Position numbers and translations under genes: made by a program. A stretch of DNA of 64,000 nt, taken from positions 49,535,755-49,599,754 of the forward strand of contig NC_053048.1 in NCBI RefSeq assembly GCF_003473485.1, given 5' to 3'. Below the pieces are notes generated by a model. It was not told the origin of the DNA. It saw only the letters and a list, made by a program, of their open reading frames with translations, and ran no database searches. The stretch is from Medicago truncatula (taxonomy: Eukaryota > Streptophyta > Magnoliopsida > Fabales > Fabaceae). This document shows positions 24,703 to 34,709 of the stretch, piece after piece (within the stretch, counting starts at the first letter, position 1; every line of letters begins with the position of its first letter).

Positions 24703-25071
24703 ATGTCTGTCAAAGTGCTTGCAATGGAACTTGCTGAAGATTCTATGGAAGATGTTGAAGTGGAGATGGTTGAGGATTCCTTTGAAGGTCTTGAAGTTGC
24801 TGATGATTCCTTTGAAGATCATATAATGGAAATTGCTGAAGATTCCATGGAAGGTGTTGAAGGGGAGATTGTTGAGGATTCCTTGGAAGTTGTTGCATTT
24901 GAAGAGCTGGGTGATGAAGTTCAGTCCAACAACATTGAAGATTGTCCCTTTCCACACTTTGATTTAAACAAATTTCCCGAGGATGATTATGAAAATGACA
25001 GCTATGAAGAAAAGGAGAAGAAACAATTGTTGATGACTTTTTGTAGGATTTATCTTGATAGGTTTTATTAA
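24703..25071 (+). CDS. Acidic hypothetical protein inside the mariner-like element
   Basis: This is an uncharacterised plus-strand ORF between the transposase 3' end and the left terminal repeat of the mariner-like element, pointing towards the transposase. From the ATG at 24703 it has 122 codons; ATG at 24664 or 24724 are alternatives, and the upstream part reads through a T-rich stretch. The protein is very acidic. It holds two tandem modules of about 33 residues, each beginning ME(L/I)AEDSME(D/G)VE and then VEDS. Near the C-terminus is HFDLNKFPEDD, in which DLNKFP fits the DLNxxP form of the plant EAR repression motif. The transposase N-terminus also has a DLN motif in an acidic setting, so this ORF may be related to such a region, or be captured host sequence. 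No function can be assigned. Confidence 0.45.
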   Translation: MSVKVLAMELAEDSMEDVEVEMVEDSFEGLEVADDSFEDHIMEIAEDSMEGVEGEIVEDSLEVVAFEELGDEVQSNNIEDCPFPHFDLNKFPEDDYENDSYEEKEKKQLLMTFCRIYLDRFY

Positions 25072-25491
25072 TGGTTATATTATGTCAGCTGTATCCATTT
25101 TCTGTACTTTGTTTTGAATGAAAAGAGACACCAATTATGAATAAAAAGAGTTTTGGATGCGCACAGAATGTTTGTGCTGACATAGTGTGAGAAGAGCAGA
25201 ATAATTGAGGAATAAAAGAGAGAACTTTTAGCAGAAAAAGACTATAGCTATACTAACATCTAACTTGATTAATCATTTGCTTGCATTTTATTGAATAAAA
25301 GAGGCATTATATAGCCTAGTGATACAACAACATTCCTTGTTTTCAACACATGATCAAACGGTTACACACAGCTGTCATACACAGTTCTAGTACTACCACT
25401 ACTAGCATTATTCCTTTTACTATGCAAGTACTTTGTTGTTATCTATTGCAGCTTTTCTGGGATTAAAACCAAAAAGTACAAATCAAATATA

Positions 25492-27313
25492 CTAATGCGA
25501 ATTCAAATGATCAAGCACTTCTTCCACTAATGATGAATCACATTTGATAGACACCGGTAGTCGTCCTTGTCTTTGCATAACATCTTTCTTTATATGTGGA
25601 ATACTGAATTTGTTCGAACCTTTTGCCTTCATTATTTCTACCATACATGTTTGTAGTGATATGAAAATCTTATTGCTCAAGTGGGATGGAAATATTTCAA
25701 ATGATTTTTCCACTGCCGCAACTAGATCATCAATAGTCTTCGGTGCTTCCTTATGTTGCAGTGATTGAATGGCACTGAAGAAGCCAAGGTCTAAGACATT
25801 TAGTTCAGGGGAATTGGGAGGTTGACACATCAGTCGAATGTCGAACCCATCTTGTGAGGCAGCTTGACGAAATTCAATGTCGTTCTCATTGACGTGACAT
25901 CTTGCGTTATCCTGTTGAATGAAAATTGGTTGGCCTATTTCATCTCTTGGCCACTTTTGTTTTATGGCAGGAATAACTTTTTCGATCAAAAACTTTCTAC
26001 AAATTTCTCTATTGACTGAAGTGATGGATTTTGTTTCAAGAGTTCCTGCAACTCTATTTACACTATTTCTCTTTGCTGGCTCTTTGTAGATGAACGGAAA
26101 AACACCTATTTTATCAGAAAATGTTTCGTTCCCTTCAACATCAAATCTTGGGCGGGTAATTGCAGTTAAGAACATTACCTTTCCGATAAAGTTCTTGCTC
26201 TTGCAAGTGCGGTGTGGCTCGTCTTCATCCGGTAGCAAGTAATACTTCATAGATTTTTTGGTCATATAAAATCACTTTTCGTCTATATGTACAATGTTAT
26301 GCATTGTTTTGAAGGTTGGATCATGTGGCATTGTACTACTATCCAACATTGACAAGCAAAACTTTAGTTTTTCTATCTTGTTTGCTTCAGTCAAGTAAGG
26401 CTTAATTGCACTTGTGTGGCGTTTTATACATCCACGCTTCTGCATTCTCGATAAACTGGACTTGTTTATTTTCAAAGCTTCAGCTAAATCTCGCAAAGTG
26501 GACCTATCCAACAATTTCCAGCATTAATACACAGAAGATAAAGTGCAAGCAATGTTAAGCATAAATGGTAAACATTGACGTAGTAATTTTAAAAAAAATG
26601 ATAAAGCTAACTGAAAGTTAATGATTTTCATAAAAACAAAGTTACTTTGTGGCATGGCATCAAGATCATCATACCCCCACAACCAATGTAAAGCTAAGAG
26701 TTGAAGTATTGGACCTTTTTGATAATGGAACTTGAAGAAATTGATCATGATCCAGTTCAATCCTTTTTCGCCCACAATTTGTTGTTTTCCTATGAGACAC
26801 ATCTCCTGTGAGTTTTGCTCTCTTCCAAATACGTTTAATGACACTAACAGAGACTGAATACATTGACGCAATCAATTTTCTAGTCCCTTTTTTCAGTCTT
26901 CCTGCATGGCTGTGCTGCAAAAGAAGATGAGCAATGGCCTTACGCTCTTCGTTGCTTAAAAACTTGCGTCCATTATCTGTTCCTTCATATTGAAATGCAT
27001 ATTGTGTGTAATTACTCCTAACAAATGATAACAAAAATTTGAATGAAATTAAATAAAGAAGAAATACATTACCATCAGCATTAAGGACTCCTTCAGGTTC
27101 ACTCTCATTAACATGTTGAACATTATCTTCAAAGTCATACTCTATATCTGCAATGTTGGTGTCATAAACTTCTTGTGGTTGGTCTTCATCAAACATAACA
27201 ATCTATATTTCCTCTTCACTTTCTTCCACATAATGTTCAGGATCATTATTTGTTTCCTCTTCACATTCAGGATTAAAAGGGATGTTTAAATCTATGTTAA
27301 GAGGTGGTTCCAT
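25492..27313 (-). pseudogene. Plant mariner (MLE) transposase, broken by two in-frame stops
   Basis: The reading frame starts at ATG 27313 (MEPPLNIDLNIPF, acidic head). An in-frame TAG lies at 27205-27203. The frame then passes a likely intron (about 27072-27020) to a DNA-binding region with FLSNEERKAIAHLLLQ and KGTRKLIASMYSV. A second GT..AG gap (about 26728-26508) splits the later helix-turn-helix part (STLRDLAEALKINKSSLSRM). The catalytic region has HIDEK followed by TGA (26274-26272) where relatives have Trp, then FYMTKKS in the same frame. The second and third acidic residues remain (QQDNARCH and NVLDLGFF, 39 residues apart, the DD39D pattern of plant MLEs). It ends at 25492. Apart from the stops it is well preserved, so decay looks recent. 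Confidence 0.88.
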
Positions 27314-27757
27314 GGCTTCCTATAATTTTTCATGAAGAATATGTTTAATTCTCTATATGTTTATATATTGTTGTTTCATGCTCCTTGTTCTTAAAAAAAA
27401 AAGCGCCAAAAATTTGAAAATAGCGCCAGAAATTTGTTCGTAAAAATTTTAAGTTTGGAGCTTCAAATTTGAAATTTTGGGAAAAAAAGAATGATTCCAA
27501 ATTTTTTTGTAGACAAAAAAAAAATGGAATGGTTATTCAAGTAGTAGTGGTTGTTATTCACGTTCATTTATATGAGGAAGTAACTAAAAAAAGTAGTAGT
27601 GGGTAATTAATATAGGAAAATAGTGAATTGTGATTTCAATTATTAGAAGGGCAAACATGGAAAAAAATATCATTTATCAACAAATTTAACAAAATAATCA
27701 ACTTTCTTAAAACCCGTGTTTTTTCTAAAAGGGTCTTATAATTAGGGACGGAGGTAG

Positions 27758-28244
27758 TATTTTTAATTTTGAAAGTATTGAAACAATAAGAAAGGATTTA
27801 CCGAATCTATATAAACCCTCCTAAAGTTCTAGATATTGTTAAAAGGGAATTAAGAAAGTAGGACAGACTGTGACATTCATTAAAAACAAATATGATTCCT
27901 TAAAACAAAACATTAGAAGTGTAAACTGTTATAGCTCCATCAACAGCTACAATTATCGATTAAAGAGCACAGAAAGAATGTGATAACTGTTATATCATGC
28001 AATAGAGAAATGTGATTTCAACTAAAAACTAAAAAGGACATGCATTAACATCATTTTAGTTAAGCCATTACCATCCACTACAACCCTAAATGCATCCAGC
28101 ACTCACAAACCAACCAGAAAAGAACCTCAGATTTCTCGCTAAGATGACCATATTACAACCCACAATTACATTTTACTCCCAGCACCTAAGCGGTTTCTGT
28201 TGAAACCTTGAAATTTACTTATAAATGTTTACAATAAACAGATA
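27758..28244. other. Intergenic DNA between the MLE and SmG
   Basis: AT-rich sequence holding the likely 3' UTR of the SmG gene. Nothing else was recognised. Confidence 0.5.
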
Positions 28245-29685
28245 TTAGATGCTTCTGTTCACTGGTTCAAGCGCTTCTACAGTGACCACACTATTTCCTC
28301 TGATCACCTGCAGAAAGTGAGCGAAAATTAACAAATATAAAACCTAGCTCGAGCTCTATAAGTTGCTACATAAACAACTAATATTATTATAACTTGATAA
28401 TGCATAGTATGAGGACTTACCACCATCCCTATGTCATTTTTCTCATTGCCATTCACCTCCACAGTATTGTCAACAACCAAATTCATAAATTGGTCGAAGC
28501 CACGGAGAGTACCAACAATCATGCGATTTGCATTCAGCTTGACTGCAAGATAATACCACATACTTCAGTATAATTCCTCAACTAAATCGTAAGACATGTT
28601 TTCAGCAAAGAAGCACCGATATCCATATACTCACATGTTAAACAGACAGACAGTTTAAAAATTCACAAGTACTAAACAAACATGGCTATCCCTAAACAAA
28701 CCCGTAGAAAGATTTATATGAATAGTTCACACAATCACTAATAAGCTTATCCCTAAACAAAGACGTAGAAAGATTTATATGAATAATTCACACAATCACT
28801 AAAACATTTTCCCTAAACAAACCCATAGAAAGATTTATATGAGTTCAAACAATCACTAATAAGCATAAACCCCCAATTCATAGAGGAATAAAAAACGGAT
28901 AAAAAATAATGATTAAGCTAAAATTGAGTAATTGACTTCCTTGAACTTCACTTTATGATGCCAAATAATATAAGCGTAATACCCCAATTCGTAAAGGAAT
29001 GAAAAACGGATAAAAGATATAATGATTAAGCTAAAATTGAGTAATCGACCTCCTTCAACTCCACTTTATGATGCCAAATTAATCCAAATGACAGTATAAG
29101 CAAGAGAAATTACATTAAAAGTATCAATCGGTAAAAAAGACATGCCACACTTTTTCTCTGTAATCCAAGGAATGTTTGCAGCCAGTAAAAGCTCTCACAT
29201 ACAGACACTCATACATTCTTAACCACTTCTTCTATTAATTGGATCATGCTTAAATATTACAAGTTGAACATAACAATCTTCAGCTATTAATTGATCAAAA
29301 ATCAAACTCCTTAACACACAATCTTGTCACTAGAAACCACTGAACTCATAGCAATAGTAAAAACACAGTGAAAGCCAAAAATTCAGTTTAAAAATTATAT
29401 TTTTGCAATTCTATTAAACACTCCATCATCACACAAACAACAAAAAACCTAATTTGATGTAAAAAAAACAAACAAAGTTAGCAGAAAGAAACTTACTTTG
29501 AAGCTGTTTGTCCATGTACCTATCGAAACCCCAAATTAAAAGAAGAAGAAAAAAAAAAAACATATTAGTATTGATCAAGTGTAGTAGAAATTCAAAATCG
29601 ACAAAAAATAGTAATGATAAAACGAATTGAAAAGTGTGAACAATGCTTACTTCTTCAAATCTGGTGGCTGCCCTGACCTACTCAT
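28245..29685 (-). CDS. SNRPG: Small nuclear ribonucleoprotein G (Sm-G)
   Basis: Sm-G is one of seven Sm proteins that form the ring on the U-rich site of spliceosomal snRNAs (U1, U2, U4, U5) in the nucleus. Four exons join in one frame (80 codons plus stop): 29685-29651, 29519-29497, 28542-28421, 28307-28245. The protein begins MSRSGQPPDLKKYMDKQLQ. The Sm1 motif is in exon 3 (VKLNANRMIVGTLRGFDQFM with the following NLVVDNT), and the Sm2 motif spans exons 3-4 (GMVVIRGNSVVTVEAL). The length matches known plant SmG proteins (about 80). The start is the only ATG in frame and the MSRSGQP N-terminus is conserved in plants. Exon 2 is only 23 nt long. The terminal residues differ slightly from the usual PVG-R ending. 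Confidence 0.95.
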
Positions 29686-32600
29686 GGTGAATTCAGGAAT
29701 TGAAAGAACAAACGTAGAACGAAGATGATTTGGAGGGTACTCGTTCAAAAATTTCTAAACCACAACCCTAACTTTTGAGAATTTATTTGAAGGAAAATTG
29801 CTTTTTGACATTGAATACTTCCTATTTACACACACATTGAATACTTCCTATTTCTAAACCACAACCCTAACTTTTGATGATTTGCTATGATTTTATACGT
29901 TTCGATAGAAAAATCAAAACGCAATTTTTTTCGCGTACTCGTATCAATAAGAAGTATTCAATGTCAAAAAAACAATTCTTTATTAGAAGTTAGGGTTTGT
30001 TCTTAAGCCCATTATTAAGACCTAAATTCTAAATTTAAATTGATACGAACAACTTTACTTTCTACACGACAATTGTAGGTCATACACCCACCGAACCTTT
30101 TTTTTTGAGAGAGAACACTCACCGAACCATGAAAAGTCAATTTTACCACTAATCGCATTTAAATTGTCTCAGTTTCTCATTTTCACTATCTTAGTGCGAC
30201 AAAATGATAGATTTTGATCTAGAATTTTATTTCTAAATTGTGCGTATGAAAAAACTTATATTTAGAGAGTTTAATTTCTTAAACAATTTTCGATTACTTT
30301 GAATTAGTACCACACCACTGATGATTGATCCTTTAAAAAAAAAAAATACACTGATGATTGACAACTAGAAGCATGCTCTCATAAAATAAATTAAAGACTT
30401 AATTGCAATTTGAATCATCTCACTTTTATTCACTCGTGTAATTGGTCATCAGTTTCAGTCCCTTCATGAGATATGTTAGATTCAAAATGACCCACATAAT
30501 TGGGTGATGTAGAATCATCTAGGAGGACTAATTATTTTATGGTTAAATATGCTTTTAATTTTTACAAAATCACGAGCTTTCAAGTTCAATCCTTAAAAAA
30601 AATAAAAATAAAAAAACATTTTTAGTCCTTATGTATTAAAGAGGTATTCACATTGAAAGAGAAAGTTGACTCCACACTTTTATGGTAAGTCAACTCATTA
30701 TCAACTGAGTCAATTTTCGTTGACATTTATTTATAAATTTTTATTGTCCATCAAAGATGTTTTTAATTGTCCACCAAAGATGTTTTGACGTATACTTATA
30801 TCATTGTTTTTAAAAATAAAAATAAAAGTCGAAATTCAATGACATAACTTGGATTTAAATTTACGTGAACAAGCTTAAAGCTGCCTTTTGTTAGAGGGAC
30901 AATTCGTTGCACGAGCAAGCCAAAAAACCCAAAAGGCTCAACAACTACTACTTAGTTTGAGTCAAACATCAAGTTAATATGACTAATCATGCATAAAAGA
31001 TTGCACAAGCATGCACCTAACAAAAGATAAACTATGAAAAACAAATGCAAAGTAATCTTCTAGAAGAATTTAAAACCACTAACATGAATTCTAAAAGCTA
31101 AGACTACTCCAATCACCTAAACTGCTAATGTTTCATACAAAAAAGGGACAATGTAGTCATGTATGTATAGTAATATAAATTGATTGCTCAACAAAAAAAA
31201 TGAATACTGGTCAAAGAATAACACCAAGAAACAAAAACGTCAATATATAATGGTTTTTCTAGTATATGACTTTTGAATTGATATTGTGGTGAGAAAAATA
31301 GCCTCCCCGTTTCAATCATTATATATGATGGAGGATTAAAAGAGAAGCAAAAGATCATGTAATTTGACGTCATGATACTGAGAATATTCTTTTCTTTGTT
31401 CAGGATTATTTTTATTTTTTTTGTTACAAGGAGTTTATCTTTAGAAGACTAATACAAATCGCTTAATTAAAAGGGTTGTTGTAACTGATTTAATTAGATT
31501 TCGTTTAAAGTTATTCCATGACATTATATTTTTTTTGAGGAAGAAATTCCATGACATTGTAAAGTATTTGTATTAATGTTAGAAATATATTTGTTAAAAG
31601 AAAAACATCATAAAGAAATTTGTAATATACATGTATACATCTCGACGTGATCATTTTATTATTCTAATAAGCTCTTTAAAAATTTATCAACATGTGATTA
31701 ATTAATTAAACGAACTACTTAAATTCATCTACATTTTGGTTTGATTTTTACTTCACGATGAAATCGCATGTTAATTATTATTGCATTCACACATTTAGCC
31801 ACATAGTTGTTCATTAGATTGACACGAGATGGTGTAAATTTCAAACCTATGTTTAATTATTGTTTTAATATGGAGATTTGAAATCTGCAGCTTCCAATCT
31901 CGATTCCACGATCATTGTAGCTGAATGCGGGAAGTTGGTGACGGATCACAAGCGATTCTAATTCATAGTTAACTTATTGAGAATAGTATATGAAAACATG
32001 TTAAGTGAAGAACATATGTATACAAGAATATATATTTGCAGTAGTAGGAGGTCTCTCATCGAATCCTATTGTAGAAAATCAATCATTTGAAAGTGAAACA
32101 AAATTGGTCTACAATAAGTGCGGAGAAACGAAGAATTGTACTAATTACAGCGAAGAGTTCAAGAATATCAAAGGTTGCTACAATATTTTATCATCTAAAT
32201 TAAATTGTGCGCTTGCTTTTTTTTGGTGAAGACTTGCGAAACCATTTAAAAAATCGTCTACGTACACGTAAATTTCATAGAAAATATGACTTTGATATTT
32301 TATCAGTTCCACATCAAGAATATCACTCTTCTAAAATATCCATTGTTCCGTGTATAATTGTCAAGCTAAAGGCATGATCGCTGATTCAATATATTGGAAC
32401 ATTACATCAATAAACAATAAACCATTCAATTACTTGAATGATCACTAACATTTGACTTTCCTTACATTGATTGGGATTAGAGGTGAAGAGCGCGTTATGG
32501 AAGTAGTCATAAGAATATAGAATTTATACTCAGAAGTAGTATATACCATTTCTAGTTTTTATTTTTTAATACTAATAATGCAGGAGTACGTAGTATTAAA

Positions 32601-33369
32601 GTTTTAATAGGTGCAATGTAATTGATTAATACGCCTGCAAATAGTATGAACATCATATATACGTGTAATTAGATGTCACTTTCAGCAATATCAAATTTTG
32701 GAACCTTAACTAACCAATTGGTTTGTGCCATTTCATTGCCACTTAAGCTTTTATTAAGCACAAAAATAAGTTACAGTCAACAAATGTGACTTTGAGATGA
32801 AACTAATACATCACACCAACTACAATATTTTTTAATTTATTAGTATTATTTTAAAGTGATGATGTACCGCATGTTACGGAAGTTTCATATTTGAGTTTTC
32901 ACTAATATTTTAATAACTCTAACATGGACTATCTCTATATTAATTCCTCTCTTGAAGAATCTGAGATTTTCTTTTTATCAGTTACTCTAGAAGTACTCAA
33001 GCCTGCTAGTACAAAATATTCTCAAGTTGGAATAGAAGAATGAGATTAATGTTTCAATCTATACTCATCATAATGAATTAATTTTATTTTATTTTTGACA
33101 AAATCATAATGAATTAGCTTTGTCACACAAAAAAACGAAATAATTAATATTTCATATTCAAAAAGTACAGGAAAGTGACTCTTGAATTTTTTAAGTAATT
33201 TCCTTACAACGTCATGTTAGTTATCTTAGCCAAATATAAAGATATGCAGTCATTATTACTTCACCTTGCACGATAGCCAATTCCTCTTATACATAACACC
33301 CTTCATATATCTATATCCCTTTCCTTATATCTTATCTTCCTGAGGTGATTTTGATTGAAAACTAACAAG
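29686..33369. other. Intergenic region upstream of the first SAUR gene
   Basis: AT-rich. Two copies of TTGAATACTTCCTATTT lie near 29810-29850 and a related inverted piece near 29945-29960. A decayed half of the TTAAATATG..TTTTAGTCC MITE family is near 30540-30650. From about 32660 on, the sequence is duplicated upstream of the second SAUR gene (from about 36320). No other gene was recognised. Confidence 0.5.
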
Positions 33370-33762
33370 ATGTTAGGGAAAAAGATTGTATCTATCAAGA
33401 AACTAGCAAAAAAGGTGAAGGTTGTAGGTAGAGTTGACTCTGACCCTGCTCACTTTAAGTTGTTGAAGGAATGTGAGGAAGAAGAAAAAAAACCAATCAC
33501 AAAACAAACCGGGTCAAAAAAATGTGGTGTTTTTGCACTATATGTTGGGGAGGAACGACAGAAATATGTGGTTCCAACCAGGTACCTCTCACATCCATTA
33601 TTCAAAATGTTGTTGGAGAAAGCATACAATGAATTTGGGTTTGAACAGAAGAATGGCTTGGTAGTTCCATGTAGTGTTTCAGCATTTCAAGAGGTTGTTA
33701 AGGCTATAGAATGTAATAATTGTAAGTTTGACATGGGAAATATTTTTGATGAATTGATTTGA
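33370..33762 (+). CDS. SAUR family protein, copy 1
   Basis: Small auxin-up RNA proteins are short plant proteins often induced by auxin; many promote cell expansion by inhibiting PP2C.D phosphatases and so activating plasma-membrane H+-ATPases. Whether this member does so is inference from the family. The single-exon frame has 130 codons plus stop, starting at the ATG of MLGKKIVSIKKLAKKV; a five-codon upstream extension begins at a TTG and is not used in the second copy. The SAUR domain shows GVFALYVGEERQKYVVPT, LSHPLFKMLLEKAYNEFGF and GLVVPCSV, with a basic N-terminus and an acidic patch before the domain (about 38-50). The upstream block has TATA-like sequence (TCATATATCTATATCC near 33303-33318), conserved in copy 2. 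Confidence 0.93.
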   Translation: MLGKKIVSIKKLAKKVKVVGRVDSDPAHFKLLKECEEEEKKPITKQTGSKKCGVFALYVGEERQKYVVPTRYLSHPLFKMLLEKAYNEFGFEQKNGLVVPCSVSAFQEVVKAIECNNCKFDMGNIFDELI

Positions 33763-33825
33763 AGTAGGAGCATATGTCACACACTAATACTCCTTCATTT
33801 TTTGAGGGGTTTAGAACAAATTTCT

Positions 33826-33959
33826 TCTTTTTTTTTGGTCAAGTAGCCTAATGGTTAGAACTCACACAATTTAATTGTGGAGAAGTAGAGTGTCCGAGGT
33901 TCGAACCCCAGCCCCTACATATAAAATGTAATATTCCTACCAACTGAGTTAAGTTCAAT
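33826..33959 (-). mobile_element. tRNA-derived SINE just downstream of SAUR copy 1
   Basis: Read on the minus strand, the head has an A-box-like TTAACTCAGTTGGTAGG and a B-box GGTTCGAACCTC, and the element ends in a run of A. It is flanked by GTTTAGAACAAATTTCT on both sides (33809-33825 and 33960-33976), a 17-bp target duplication. The matching place downstream of SAUR copy 2 (about 38067-38083) has a single copy and no SINE. Confidence 0.88.
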
Positions 33960-34023
33960 GTTTAGAACAAATTTCTAGTCTAGCTATAATTAGATCAAAT
34001 ATATCATACACATAATGTTGTAA

Positions 34024-34700
34024 GAATTCTGCTCATTACCCAAATCGTTTTGCTCATTCCCAAAGTAAAAGTCCAAAATTTCATGCGCAACTTAACATGC
34101 GCTAGCGTATTTTGTACTTATGTTAAGTCATGTTGCGTGAGATAACTCACGCTGCTTTGGGAAAAAATAATTGATCAACCCAATTCAAGAAAAGGAATCA
34201 ACAAAGGAATTTAATTCCCCAATTCCAAATCGATTTCGATTGCGAAATGATTGCAAATCTGAACTCATTCAAAGCATATATTGCTCGCTGAAATCAATTC
34301 CCCAATTCCTTATATATTGCCGACACAATTAAGACTTGTTTAATGTGTAAATTCTCCAGTGAAGACTCATTAAAAGCATGCTATATTGCAGTAGGTAAAT
34401 TCTCCCATGTAAGACTTGTTTGCCGACAGAATTAATTGGTGTAGTTAAAGGAGGGGTTGAAAAATTGGAAACAAACCAACCGTTTCAGTGAACAACGATT
34501 TGGAATTTGCAGAATTGGATATTGCAGATTTGAAAAATGTTACGTGAAGCTTGCGTGAGTTTGGGAAGAAAATACAAAAATTGAATTTTTTTAACTTAAG
34601 TACAGAATACACCACTAGCGGTGCATGTTAAGTCACGTAAGAACATTTTGGTCTTTTACTTTGAAAATGAGCGAAACCATTTGGGGGAAGAGCAGAATTC
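34024..34700. mobile_element. Mutator-type MITE, 677 bp
   Basis: Terminal inverted repeats run for about 55 bp: GAATTCTGCTCATTACCCAA on the left and, reverse-complemented, GAATTCTGCTCTTCCCCCAA on the right. Flanks ATGTTGTAA (34015-34023) and ATGCTGTAA (34701-34709) form a 9-bp duplication with one change. No coding capacity. The corresponding site downstream of SAUR copy 2 is empty. Confidence 0.85.
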
Positions 34701-34709
34701 ATGCTGTAA

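Larger units (their letters stand above)
24417..27757 (-). mobile_element. Mariner-like element (plant MLE), 3341 bp
   Basis: The right end, reverse-complemented, begins CTACCTCCGTCCCTAATTAT, the Stowaway/mariner consensus of plants; the left end reads AAAAATTTGTCCCTTTTTAT and continues with ATAAGACTCTTTTGAT, matching ATAAGACCCTTTTAGA on the other side. TA lies outside both ends (24415-24416 and 27758-27759). It contains a plant mariner transposase reading frame on the minus strand, now broken, and a separate acidic ORF on the plus strand. The first dozen bases of the left terminus have drifted from the consensus. Confidence 0.88.

Noticed and set aside
24694-24957. Minus-strand frames opposite the acidic ORF
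   Set aside because: They mirror the GAA-rich repeats of the plus-strand ORF and show no independent features.
32005-32229. A 74-codon frame upstream of SAUR copy 1
   Set aside because: No recognisable motif, no paralogue in the second block, and AT-rich composition like its surroundings.
33473-33664. A second frame inside SAUR copy 1
   Set aside because: It is a shifted shadow of the SAUR coding sequence.
33826-33976. A tRNA gene, because of the GGTTCGAACC box
   Set aside because: No cloverleaf could be drawn, there is a poly(A) end and a 17-bp target duplication; it is a SINE. The same holds for 40491-40628.
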